Assembly (NCBI RefSeq): GCF_026723825.1
Contig: NZ_CP113519.1
Span: forward strand, 1,116,001 to 1,180,000
Length of the DNA: 64,000 nt
Origin: Pseudomonas sp. GOM7
GTDB lineage: Bacteria; Pseudomonadota; Gammaproteobacteria; Pseudomonadales; Pseudomonadaceae
Direction: 5' to 3'
The notes beneath the pieces are model-generated. The model worked only from the letters and a program-made list of their open reading frames with translations, did not search any database and was not told the DNA's origin. The position numbers were made by a program, and so were the translations under genes. Shown here piece after piece: positions 56,829 to 64,000 of the stretch (within the stretch, counting starts at the first letter, position 1; each line of letters begins with the position of its first letter).

Positions 56829-58010
56829 TCAGCTATCCAGAGCCGAGGCCGGGCCGAAGAACTCGTAGCGGCTTTGTTCGGCGGGCACGCCCAGCGCCTG
56901 CAGGTGACGCTTGACCTGGGCCATAAAGGGTTTCGGGCCGAGGAAGTAGGCGTCCAGGTCGCGCTCGGCTGGCAGCCAGCGTTCCAGCAGATCGCGGCTG
57001 AGCAGGCCCGTGGCATCGGCCTGATCGGCCTCGTGCGGTTCGCTGTAGCAGACGTAATGACGAATCTGCGGGTGCGCGGCGGCCTGGGCCGCGACCCAAT
57101 CGCGGAAAGCATGCACCTGGGCATTGCGTGCGCAGTGGATGAAGTGGATCGGTCGGCCGCTGTGTCGCGCCGCGTCGAGCATGGCCAGTGCCGGGGTGAT
57201 GCCGACGCCAGCGCTGATCAACGCCAGTGGCTTGTTCGATTCGCTCAGGGTGAATTCGCCAGCCGGCGGGAACAGCTCCAGCTCGTCACCGACCTGCACC
57301 TCGTCATGCAAGTGATTGGACACCCGGCCACCGGGCTCGCGCTTGACGCTGATACGGTATTCGCGGCCGTTGGCCAGGGCCGACAGCGAATAGTTGCGGC
57401 GCACCTCCTCGCCATCCAGCAGCAGGCGTAGGCCGATGTACTGGCCGGGCTGATGGGCGAGCAGTGCGCCACCGTCCACCGGCTGCAGGTACAGGGACAG
57501 AATCTCGGCGCTTTCGCTCACCTTGCGCGCCACCCGGAAGGCCCGGGCGCCGCGCCAACCACCGGGCGCGGCAGCATTCTCGGCATACTGGCGCTCTTCG
57601 GCGCCGATGAGGATATCAGCCAGTTGCTGATAGGCCACGGCCCAGGCATCGATCACCGCGTCGGTGGCGATCTCGGCACCCAGCACTTCGCGAATCGCCC
57701 GCAGCAGGCAGGCGCCGACAATGGGGTAATGTTCGGGAAGAATCTGCAGCGATACGTGCTTGTTGACGATCTGCGCCACCAGCGGGCCGAGGGCCTCGAG
57801 GCGGTCGATATGCCTGGCATACATCAGTACGCCGTTAGCCAGCGCGCGCGGCTGGTCACCACTGGCCTGGTGCGCCTGGTTGAACAGCGGGCGTACCTCG
57901 GGGTACTCGCTGAGCATGATGCGATAGAAATGGGTGGTCAGCGTTTCGCCGCCGCTTTCCAGCAGGGGGACGGTGGCTTTGATCAGGTCGCGTTGAGCGT
58001 CGGTCAGCAT
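56829..58010 (-). CDS. fhp: Flavohaemoprotein (nitric oxide dioxygenase)
   Basis: Fhp/Hmp oxidises NO to nitrate with O2 and NAD(P)H. The ATG at 58008-58010 gives 393 residues, as in P. aeruginosa Fhp. The globin domain (1-140) shows Tyr29, Gln53 and proximal His85 (NKHVSL). The FAD domain has RNYSLS, and the NAD domain has GVGITPALAM and the C-terminal YEFFGP. GGAG lies upstream at a suitable distance. A sigma-54-like promoter at 58097-58112 and the divergent fhpR regulator indicate NO-inducible control. Confidence 0.96.
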   Translation of the reverse strand: MLTDAQRDLIKATVPLLESGGETLTTHFYRIMLSEYPEVRPLFNQAHQASGDQPRALANGVLMYARHIDRLEALGPLVAQIVNKHVSLQILPEHYPIVGACLLRAIREVLGAEIATDAVIDAWAVAYQQLADILIGAEERQYAENAAAPGGWRGARAFRVARKVSESAEILSLYLQPVDGGALLAHQPGQYIGLRLLLDGEEVRRNYSLSALANGREYRISVKREPGGRVSNHLHDEVQVGDELELFPPAGEFTLSESNKPLALISAGVGITPALAMLDAARHSGRPIHFIHCARNAQVHAFRDWVAAQAAAHPQIRHYVCYSEPHEADQADATGLLSRDLLERWLPAERDLDAYFLGPKPFMAQVKRHLQALGVPAEQSRYEFFGPASALDS

Positions 58011-58096
58011 TTGGGTTTCTCCGCAAGGCAAAATAAAAGGCGCCGGGGTGGCTCGTCTGGCCAGTTGTGGCGTGCTAGCGTTAGCGCGAGATACCT

Positions 58097-58112
58097 ATCA
58101 GTAAGCGTGCCA
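58097..58112 (-). promoter_or_regulatory. Sigma-54-like promoter of fhp
   Basis: On the minus strand TGGCACG-CTTA-CTGAT has a perfect -24 element and correct spacing. The -12 element is imperfect (CTGA where TTGC is expected). It lies about 75 bases upstream of the fhp start, and the adjacent regulator is a sigma-54 activator. Candidate activator sites (ATGAC...GTCAT) lie further upstream at about 58160-58185. Confidence 0.5.
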
Positions 58113-58204
58113 TTTAATTAGTCCTTAAATATCAATGGCTTAATTGTTTTGTTGTATTAATGACTCGTCTTGATTCTGGGTCATAAAGACAATGAGTAGT
58201 CGAA

Positions 58205-59755
58205 ATGACCGCTAATCCGTTGTTGCAGACCCTGATCCCTCTGGTGGCTGATCTGTCCCGTGAGCTGGACGATGGTGAGCGCTATCGGCGCCTGCTTGCC
58301 GCTTTGCGCCAGTTGTTCCCTTGCGATGCCGTGGCCCTGCTGCGCCTCGATGGCGAGATGCTGGTGCCCTTGGCGGTCGAGGGGCTGAGCGCCGACACCC
58401 TGGGACGCCGCTTCAGGGTCAGCGAGCATCCACGTCTGGCGGCGCTGTTGGAGCATGCCGGGCCGACTCGCTTCGCCGCCGACTGCGGGCTGCCCGACCC
58501 CTACGACGGCCTGGTCGAGGGGCTGCATGGCCATCTGGAGGTGCACGATTGCCTGGGTTGCCCGCTGTATCTGGACGAGCAGCTCTGGGGCCTGCTGACC
58601 CTGGATTCGCTCGACCCGGCGCGCTTCGGCCAGGTCGATCTGGATGGGCTGGAGGCCTTCGCTAGCCTGGCCGCTGCCACGGTCAAGGTGAGCGAGCGTA
58701 TCAGTGGTCTGGCGCGGCGGGTGGAGGCCGAGCGCCAGCTCAATGCGCTGTACCAGCAGGCCCGCCAGCAACCGCGCGAGCTGGTGGGACAGAGCGCGGC
58801 GCTGCGCAAGCTGCAGGGCGAAATCCGTTTGGTTGGCGACAGCCCGCTGACCGTGCTGATCACTGGCGAGACCGGCGTGGGCAAGGAACTGGTGGCCGAG
58901 GCCATCCACGCTGCGTCGCCGCGTGCGCAGCGGCCTTTGGTCAGCCTCAACTGCGCGGCGTTGCCGGATGCCCTGGTGGAGAGCGAGCTGTTCGGCCATG
59001 TGCGTGGCGCCTTTTCCGGGGCCATGAGCGAGCGCAGCGGCAAGTTCGAGCTGGCCGACGGCGGCAGCCTATTCCTCGACGAGGTGGGCGAGCTGCCGCT
59101 GGCGGTGCAGGCCAAGCTGTTGCGCGTGCTGCAGAGCGGCCAGTTGCAGCGGGTCGGCTCGGATCGCGAGCACCGCGTCGATGTGCGGGTGATCGCCGCC
59201 ACCAACCGCGACCTGGCAGCCGAGGTGCGCGCCGGGCGCTTCCGTGCCGACCTCTATCACCGCCTCAGCGTCTACCCGTTGCCGGTGCCGCCATTGCGCG
59301 AACGGGGGCGCGATGTGCTGCTGCTGGCGGGGTATTTCCTCGAAGAGAATCGCGCCCGCCTCGGGCTGCGCAGCCTGCGCCTGAGTGCGGAGGCGCAGAA
59401 GGCGCTGCTGGGCCATGACTGGCCGGGCAACGTGCGTGAGTTGGAGCACCTGATCGGCCGCGCGGCGATCAAGGCATTGGCGCGCCATGACGAGCGTCCG
59501 CGCATTCTCAGCCTCGATGTGCAGGATCTGGACTTGCCGGCTGGCGAGGCGAGCACTGCTGTCGAGGCGGTTTTGGATTCCGATGAGCCCGTGCCGGCTG
59601 GCATGGAGCTACGCCCGGCGGTGGATGCCTTCCAGCGCCGCTTGATCGAGCAGTGCCTGGCGCGCCACCAGGGCAAATGGGCCGACGCCGCGCGCGAGCT
59701 GGGGGTGGATCGCGCCAACCTCAGCCGCTTGGCCAGGCGACTGGGCGTTCGGTAG
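58205..59755 (+). CDS. fhpR: NO-responsive sigma-54 activator (NorR/FhpR)
   Basis: The 516-residue protein has an N-terminal GAF sensor domain (about 1-170), a AAA+ domain with Walker A GETGVGKE (221-228), the sigma-54 contact loop GAFSGA (268-273, usually GAFTGA), Walker B LFLDE (289-293), and a C-terminal Fis-type helix-turn-helix ([16 protein letters not shown]). NorR/FhpR senses NO through a non-haem iron in the GAF domain and activates fhp. Divergence from fhp with a sigma-54-like promoter between them supports this. The Ser in GAFSGA is a known variant. Confidence 0.94.
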   Translation: MTANPLLQTLIPLVADLSRELDDGERYRRLLAALRQLFPCDAVALLRLDGEMLVPLAVEGLSADTLGRRFRVSEHPRLAALLEHAGPTRFAADCGLPDPYDGLVEGLHGHLEVHDCLGCPLYLDEQLWGLLTLDSLDPARFGQVDLDGLEAFASLAAATVKVSERISGLARRVEAERQLNALYQQARQQPRELVGQSAALRKLQGEIRLVGDSPLTVLITGETGVGKELVAEAIHAASPRAQRPLVSLNCAALPDALVESELFGHVRGAFSGAMSERSGKFELADGGSLFLDEVGELPLAVQAKLLRVLQSGQLQRVGSDREHRVDVRVIAATNRDLAAEVRAGRFRADLYHRLSVYPLPVPPLRERGRDVLLLAGYFLEENRARLGLRSLRLSAEAQKALLGHDWPGNVRELEHLIGRAAIKALARHDERPRILSLDVQDLDLPAGEASTAVEAVLDSDEPVPAGMELRPAVDAFQRRLIEQCLARHQGKWADAARELGVDRANLSRLARRLGVR

Positions 59756-59884
59756 GGTGCGCCGTGCGCACCGGATCTATCGGCGTTGGCAGGTGGTGCG
59801 CGCAGCGCACCCTACGCGGGAACACCAGGTGCGTAGCCCGGATGCAATCCGGGGCCCGCAATTCCCGGATTTCATCCGGGCTAC
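59753..59884. repeat. Repeat pair between fhpR and the methyltransferase gene
   Basis: GTAGGGTGCGCCGTGCGCACC (from 59753) is followed by its inverted form GGTGCGCGCAGCGCACCCTAC near 59794. Then comes a GTAGCCCGGATGCAATCCGGGG...CCCGGATTTCATCCGGGCTAC hairpin (59832-59884). The last bases overlap the stop codon of the leftward methyltransferase gene. Confidence 0.8.
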
Positions 59885-60807
59885 AACTGGAACACCAGCG
59901 CCTTGAGGCCGCTCTCGGGCGAGATATCGGGAAACTCCGGCGGGTTGTCCAGGCGCTCGACGAAGCGCAACTGCGGCGCCTCGGCGGCCATGCCATCGAC
60001 AAGAAAGCCCGGGCCGATATCCGGGTCATTGACGCAGGCCAGCACCGTGCCGTGCTCGCTGAGCAGCTCGGGCAGGCGCCGGAGAATCTTGGCGTAGTCC
60101 TGGGTGAGGGCGAAGCTGCCTTTCTGGAAGCTTGGCGGGTCGATGATCACCAGGTCATAAGGCCCACTCTTGCGCACCTTACCCCAGGACTTGAACAGCT
60201 CGTGGCCGAGAAACTCCACCCGGCCCAGGTCATGGCCGTTCAGGCGATGGTTCTCACGCCCTCGCGACAGTGCGGCGCGGGCCATATCCAGATTGACCAC
60301 CCGCTCGGCACCGCCAGCGATGGCCGCCACGGAGAAACCGCAGGTATAGGCGAACAGGTTGAGCACGCGCTTGCCGGCGGCCTGCTGGCGCACCCACTGG
60401 CGGCCCAGGCGCATGTCGAGGAACAGACCGCTGTTCTGCTTGCTGCCCAGGTCGAGCAGGTAGTGCAGGCCGTCCTCGATGATCGGCCATTGCGTCTGCG
60501 CCTCGCCGGCCAGCCATTCGCTTTCGCTACCCTGCACATAACGGTGCTGCAGCAGCAGGCCACGGGCGCCGCTGGCCTGCCATTGCGGCGTCTGCAGTAG
60601 TTCCATCAGCAGCGGTCGCAGCGCTGGCGACGGCTCGCGAAACAGCATCACCAGAACGATGCCGGACAGCCAGTCGACGGTGATCTGCTCCAGAGCCGGC
60701 CAGCAGCGACCACGGCCATGAAACAGGCGGCGCGTCTCGCTGCCAGGGTGGTTTTCCAGCGCTTGTAGCAGGTGCTCGCGCAGGGTGACGAGGGCGGCGT
60801 CAGTCAT
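59881..60807 (-). CDS. Class I SAM-dependent RNA methyltransferase (RlmI-like)
   Basis: The 308-residue protein has a C-terminal methyltransferase core: NSGLFLDMR (125-133), SAM motif VLNLFAYTCGFS (148-159), and catalytic DPPSF (223-227). These match the COG1092/RlmI-RlmK group that methylates cytosine in 23S rRNA. There is no PUA domain. Residues 1-110 form a different N-terminal domain. The stop codon TAG lies inside a dispersed REP-like element. It overlaps the FKBP gene by 8 bases. The exact substrate is unknown. Confidence 0.85.
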   Translation of the reverse strand: MTDAALVTLREHLLQALENHPGSETRRLFHGRGRCWPALEQITVDWLSGIVLVMLFREPSPALRPLLMELLQTPQWQASGARGLLLQHRYVQGSESEWLAGEAQTQWPIIEDGLHYLLDLGSKQNSGLFLDMRLGRQWVRQQAAGKRVLNLFAYTCGFSVAAIAGGAERVVNLDMARAALSRGRENHRLNGHDLGRVEFLGHELFKSWGKVRKSGPYDLVIIDPPSFQKGSFALTQDYAKILRRLPELLSEHGTVLACVNDPDIGPGFLVDGMAAEAPQLRFVERLDNPPEFPDISPESGLKALVFQL

Positions 60808-61138
60808 CGCGGGTCAGCACTTCCAGCAGCTCGATCTCGAAGGTCAGGTCGGAATTGGGTGGAATCGAGCCCACGCTGTGTTCGCCATAACCGAGGTGCG
60901 CCGGCACCTGCAGCTTGCGCTTGCCGCCCACCTGCATGCCCATCAGGCCCTGATCCCAACCCTTGATCACCCGGCCGGTGCCGATCACGCACTGGAAGGG
61001 TTTGCCACGCGAGAAGGACGAGTCGAACTCCGTGCCGTCGGCCAGCCAGCCACGGTACTGGGTGGTGATCAGGGCACCCTTGACCACGGCCTTGCCGTCG
61101 CCCGGTTGCAGGTCTTCGATGATCAGTTGGTCAGTCAT
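60800..61138 (-). CDS. FKBP-type peptidyl-prolyl cis-trans isomerase
   Basis: The single-domain FKBP has 112 residues and no signal peptide, so it is cytoplasmic. Active-site features of FKBPs are seen: YRGWLADGTEFDSSFSRGKPF, VIKGWDQGLMGMQVGGKRKL, the LGYGEHSVGSIPPNSDLTFEIELLEV end. It assists folding by isomerising X-Pro bonds. It overlaps the globin gene upstream and the methyltransferase downstream by 8 bases each, forming a compact three-gene operon. Confidence 0.93.
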   Translation of the reverse strand: MTDQLIIEDLQPGDGKAVVKGALITTQYRGWLADGTEFDSSFSRGKPFQCVIGTGRVIKGWDQGLMGMQVGGKRKLQVPAHLGYGEHSVGSIPPNSDLTFEIELLEVLTRDD

Positions 61139-61562
61139 GTCGGGTTCCGTGTCGGTTATGGGCGGCCTGGAGGATGCGCTGCGCAGGCACGCGCAACTGG
61201 GTCAGCAGGTAGTCGGCGAAGGCTGGGTCATAGTCTTGCAGGGCGATGGCGCCGGCCATGCAGTCCAGCCAGGCTTGGGCGAGGGCGGCGTCCACCGGCC
61301 ACTGGGCATGGAAGGCGGGGATGCTGATGCTGCCGTACTTCTCGGCGAACAGGCGCGGCCCGCCCAACCAGCCGCTCAAGAAGCACGCCAGCTTGTCGCG
61401 GGCGGCGCTCAGGTCGGCCGGGTGTAGCGCGCGCAGAGCGGCGGCCTCGGGGCGCTCGTCCATTAGCCGGTAGAAGTCGTCGACCAGCCGGCGCAGGCCA
61501 TCGATGCCGCCAGCGGCCTGGTAGGAGGCATCGAGAGTGCCGTAGGGAGGGGTGTCGCTCAT
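61131..61562 (-). CDS. Truncated haemoglobin, group II type
   Basis: From the ATG 61560-61562 the protein has 143 residues. It resembles group II truncated globins: [22 protein letters not shown] with Phe30-Tyr31 at the B-helix position, [17 protein letters not shown], proximal His85 in [10 protein letters not shown], and the G-helix Trp98. Likely roles are O2 or NO chemistry. It is the first gene of the globin-FKBP-methyltransferase operon. An in-frame longer form from upstream is possible but less conserved. Confidence 0.88.
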   Translation of the reverse strand: MSDTPPYGTLDASYQAAGGIDGLRRLVDDFYRLMDERPEAAALRALHPADLSAARDKLACFLSGWLGGPRLFAEKYGSISIPAFHAQWPVDAALAQAWLDCMAGAIALQDYDPAFADYLLTQLRVPAQRILQAAHNRHGTRHD

Positions 61563-61652
61563 CGAGCCATCGTCCGGAAAAGGCGCCATTGTAACCGCTG
61601 GCGTAGAATGGCCGACCAGTTTGGTTCGAGGTAATGGGCAACTGCAGAGGCC

Positions 61653-61752
61653 GTTTCTCCCCTCTCCCATTTATGGGAGAGGGGCCGGGGGAGAGGGAGA
61701 AAAAATCACACCCTCTCCCCAGCCCTCTCCCGCAAGCGGGAGAGGGGGCAGG
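61653..61752. repeat. CCCCTCTCCC...GGGAGAGGGG hairpin pair before polB
   Basis: CCCCTCTCCCATTTATGGGAGAGGGG and CCCTCTCCCGCAAGCGGGAGAGGG each form strong hairpins. They use the same words as the cores of the triplicated array at 5648-6522. They fill the divergent gap between the globin and polB genes. Confidence 0.8.
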
Positions 61753-61770
61753 CCGTGCTTGTCTGAAACG

Positions 61771-64000
61771 ATGATGACGCAACCCCAGCAAGGCTTCGTG
61801 CTCAGCCGCCATTGGCGCGACACACCGGAGGGCACCGAAGTGGCCTTCTGGCTGGCCACCGATGCCGGCCCGCGCCAGGTGCGCCTGCCGCCTCAGGAGT
61901 CGGTGGCCTTTATCCCCGCCGAGCAGCGCGCCTGGGCCGAACCGTTGCTGCGTAATGAGAAGGGTGTCGAGCTGCGCGAGCTTGGGTTGCGCGACTTCAA
62001 GCGCCGCCCGGTGCTGGGGCTGTACTGCCGCCAGTACCGTCAGTTGCTGCAGTTGGAGAAGAAGCTGCGCCAGGTCGGCGTCGACGTCTTTGAGGCCGAT
62101 ATCCGCCCGCCGGATCGCTACCTGATGGAGCGTTTCATCACCGCAACGGTGGCCTTCGAGGGCGTCGAACAGCAGGACGGCAGCCTGTCATGCAAGTCGC
62201 TCAAACCCGCCGCCGATTACCGCCCGGTGCTGCGCCTGGTGTCGCTGGATATCGAGACCAGCGCCCGTGGCGAGCTGTATTCCATCGCCCTGGAGGGCTG
62301 CGGCCAGCGCCAGGTGTACATGCTCGGCCCGGCCAATGGTGACGCCAGCGCCGTCGACTTCGACCTGGAGTACTGCGACAGCCGCAAGGCGCTGCTGGAG
62401 CGCCTGAATGCCTGGCTGGCTCAGTATGATCCCGATGCCGTCATCGGCTGGAACCTGGTGCAGTTCGACCTGCGCGTGCTGCGCGATCACGCCGAGCAGT
62501 TCAAGGTGCCGCTGCTGCTGGGGCGGGGTGGCGACGTGATGGGCTGGCGCCAGCACAACAGCAGCCAGCACTACTTCGCCGAGGCAGCCGGGCGGCTGAT
62601 CATCGACGGCATCGAGGCGCTGCGTTCGGCCACCTGGAGTTTCTCCTCGTTCAGCCTCGAATCGGTAGCGCAGACCCTGCTCGGCGAGGGCAAGGCCATC
62701 GACACGCCCTATGCACGGATGGACGAGATCCAGCGCATGTTCGATGAGGACAAGCCGGCGCTGGCCCGCTACAACCTCAAGGACTGCGAGCTGGTCACGC
62801 GCATCTTCGCCCACACCGATCTGCTCGCCTTCCTCCTGGAGCGCTCCAGCGTCACCGGCCTGGCCGCTGACCGCAGCGGCGGCTCGGTGGCGGCTTTCAC
62901 CCACCTGTACCTGCCGCCCATGCACCGCCTGGGCTTCGTCGCGCCCAATCTTGGCGACATTCGTGGCGAGAACAGCCCCGGCGGCTTCGTCATGGATTCG
63001 CGCCCTGGCCTCTACGACTCGGTGCTGGTGCTGGACTACAAGAGCCTGTACCCCTCGATCATCCGCAGCTTTCTGATCGACCCAGTAGGGCTGGTGGAAG
63101 GCTTGCACCAGCCAGATGATGAACACTCGGTGGAAGGTTTTCGCGGCGCACGCTTCTCCCGCACCCAGCATTGCCTGCCGGCCATCGTCGAGCGCGTCTG
63201 GCAGGGGCGCGAGGCGGCCAAGCGTGAAGGCAACCAGCCGCTTTCGCAGGCGTTGAAAATCATCATGAACGCCTTCTACGGCGTGCTCGGCTCCAGCGGC
63301 TGCCGCTTCTTCGACCCGCGCCTGGCCTCGTCCATCACCCTGCGCGGGCACCAGATCATGAAGCGCACCCGCGAGCTGATCGAGGCCGAAGGCCATGCGG
63401 TGATCTATGGCGATACCGATTCCACCTTCGTCTGGCTTGGCCGCGCCCATGACGAGGAGGAGGCGACGCGCATCGGTCGTGCGCTGGTAGCCCGTGTGAA
63501 CGCCTGGTGGCGCGAGCATCTGCAAAGTGAGTACGGCCTGAACAGCGCCCTGGAACTGCAGTTCGAGACTCACTACCGGCGCTTTCTCATGCCCACCATT
63601 CGCGGCACCGAGGAGGGCAGCAAGAAGCGCTATGCCGGCCTGGTACGCACCGTCGATGGCAGCGAGCGCATGGTGTTCAAGGGCCTGGAGACGGTACGCA
63701 CCGACTGGTCGCCACTGGCGCAGCGCTTCCAGCAGGAGCTGTACCGCCTGGTATTTGCCGGCCAGCCCTACGAGGACTATGTGCGCGACTACGTGAAGCG
63801 CACCCTGGCCGGCGAGCTGGACGAACTGCTGGTGTACCGCAAGCGTTTGCGCCGGCGCCTCGACGACTACCAACGCAATGTGCCGCCGCATGTGCGCGCC
63901 GCGCGCCTGGCCGACGAGCACAACCAGCGTCTGGGCCGGCCGCTGCAATACCAGCGCGGCGGCTGGATCAGCTACCTGATCACCACGGCCGGGCCGCAAC
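61771..64000 (+). CDS. polB: DNA polymerase II, cut by window edge
   Basis: This is a family B, SOS-associated polymerase with 3'-5' proofreading that acts in lesion bypass and replication restart. The frame from the ATG at 61771 (61774 also possible) stays open to the window end, giving 743 codons of an expected about 785. Exonuclease motifs are [11 protein letters not shown] (Asp160, Glu162), WNLVQFD (Asn228, Asp233) and YNLKD (Tyr334, Asp338). Polymerase motifs are [10 protein letters not shown] (Asp422), [14 protein letters not shown] (Lys496, Tyr503) and C YGDTDS (546-551). Only the C terminus is missing. No LexA box was identified before it. Confidence 0.96.
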   Translation, partial: MMTQPQQGFVLSRHWRDTPEGTEVAFWLATDAGPRQVRLPPQESVAFIPAEQRAWAEPLLRNEKGVELRELGLRDFKRRPVLGLYCRQYRQLLQLEKKLRQVGVDVFEADIRPPDRYLMERFITATVAFEGVEQQDGSLSCKSLKPAADYRPVLRLVSLDIETSARGELYSIALEGCGQRQVYMLGPANGDASAVDFDLEYCDSRKALLERLNAWLAQYDPDAVIGWNLVQFDLRVLRDHAEQFKVPLLLGRGGDVMGWRQHNSSQHYFAEAAGRLIIDGIEALRSATWSFSSFSLESVAQTLLGEGKAIDTPYARMDEIQRMFDEDKPALARYNLKDCELVTRIFAHTDLLAFLLERSSVTGLAADRSGGSVAAFTHLYLPPMHRLGFVAPNLGDIRGENSPGGFVMDSRPGLYDSVLVLDYKSLYPSIIRSFLIDPVGLVEGLHQPDDEHSVEGFRGARFSRTQHCLPAIVERVWQGREAAKREGNQPLSQALKIIMNAFYGVLGSSGCRFFDPRLASSITLRGHQIMKRTRELIEAEGHAVIYGDTDSTFVWLGRAHDEEEATRIGRALVARVNAWWREHLQSEYGLNSALELQFETHYRRFLMPTIRGTEEGSKKRYAGLVRTVDGSERMVFKGLETVRTDWSPLAQRFQQELYRLVFAGQPYEDYVRDYVKRTLAGELDELLVYRKRLRRRLDDYQRNVPPHVRAARLADEHNQRLGRPLQYQRGGWISYLITTAGPQ

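Noticed and set aside
62188..63999. 603-codon minus-strand frame at the right edge
   Set aside because: It is antisense to polB, whose exonuclease and polymerase motifs are all present.

Overview
The window is chromosomal DNA of a Pseudomonas-type gammaproteobacterium with G+C-rich coding sequence. Species cannot be fixed from the sequence alone. Two blocks follow the gene order I recall from P. aeruginosa PAO1: ychF-pth-rplY-prs-tRNA-ispE-lolB-TPR / hemA-prfA-prmC-moeB-murI-pagL (920-14626), and nnrS-ppyR-fhp / fhpR (55397-59755). Dispersed hairpin repeats of a few recurring types fill many gaps.

Left part (1-19779). A 5-methylcytosine DNA methyltransferase gene runs off the left edge. The conserved translation/isoprenoid/haem cluster follows: ychF, pth, rplY, prs, two tandem tRNA-Gln(TTG), ispE, lolB and a TPR lipoprotein leftward, then hemA, prfA, prmC, moeB, murI and the lipid A deacylase pagL rightward. 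A threefold ~320-330 bp tandem repeat lies between lolB and ispE. Next come a TerC-family membrane protein, a small lipoprotein, rhlB, a GGDEF diguanylate cyclase and a carboxylesterase.

Middle part (19916-43560). A strong sigma-54 promoter precedes a complete amino-acid ABC transporter (aapJQMP). After a large imperfect inverted repeat come a GlxA-type regulator, an NTF2-like protein, phosphatidylcholine synthase, a GIY-YIG protein and a GST-fold protein. A leftward ethanolamine catabolic cluster (aldehyde dehydrogenase, permease, eutB, eutC) faces an AraC-type regulator and carries a MITE-like element directly against the eutB ribosome-binding site. Then come a membrane-anchored glutaredoxin, PPK2, YejK/NdpA, a secreted M28 aminopeptidase, an orphan TAXI-type solute receptor and a YjeH-type exporter divergent from an Lrp/AsnC regulator.

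Right part (43557-64000). sbcD and sbcC, normally adjacent, are separated by 5.26 kb. That block holds a low-G+C type II restriction-modification pair, a GNAT acetyltransferase, an HD-family hydrolase, a membrane diguanylate cyclase and a small lipoprotein. sbcC overlaps an isochorismatase-like hydrolase and is followed by an ion transporter. The nitric-oxide detoxification module (nnrS, ppyR, fhp, with divergent fhpR and a sigma-54-like fhp promoter) comes next, then a leftward globin-FKBP-methyltransferase operon and the start of DNA polymerase II (polB), cut by the right edge.

The most unusual accessory feature is the split sbcD/sbcC locus with its restriction-modification pair. I found no convincing wholly new multi-gene system. 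The mobile or repeat-driven rearrangements (triplication, MITE at eutB, insertion-like duplication after the GST gene, large inverted repeat) are the best leads.
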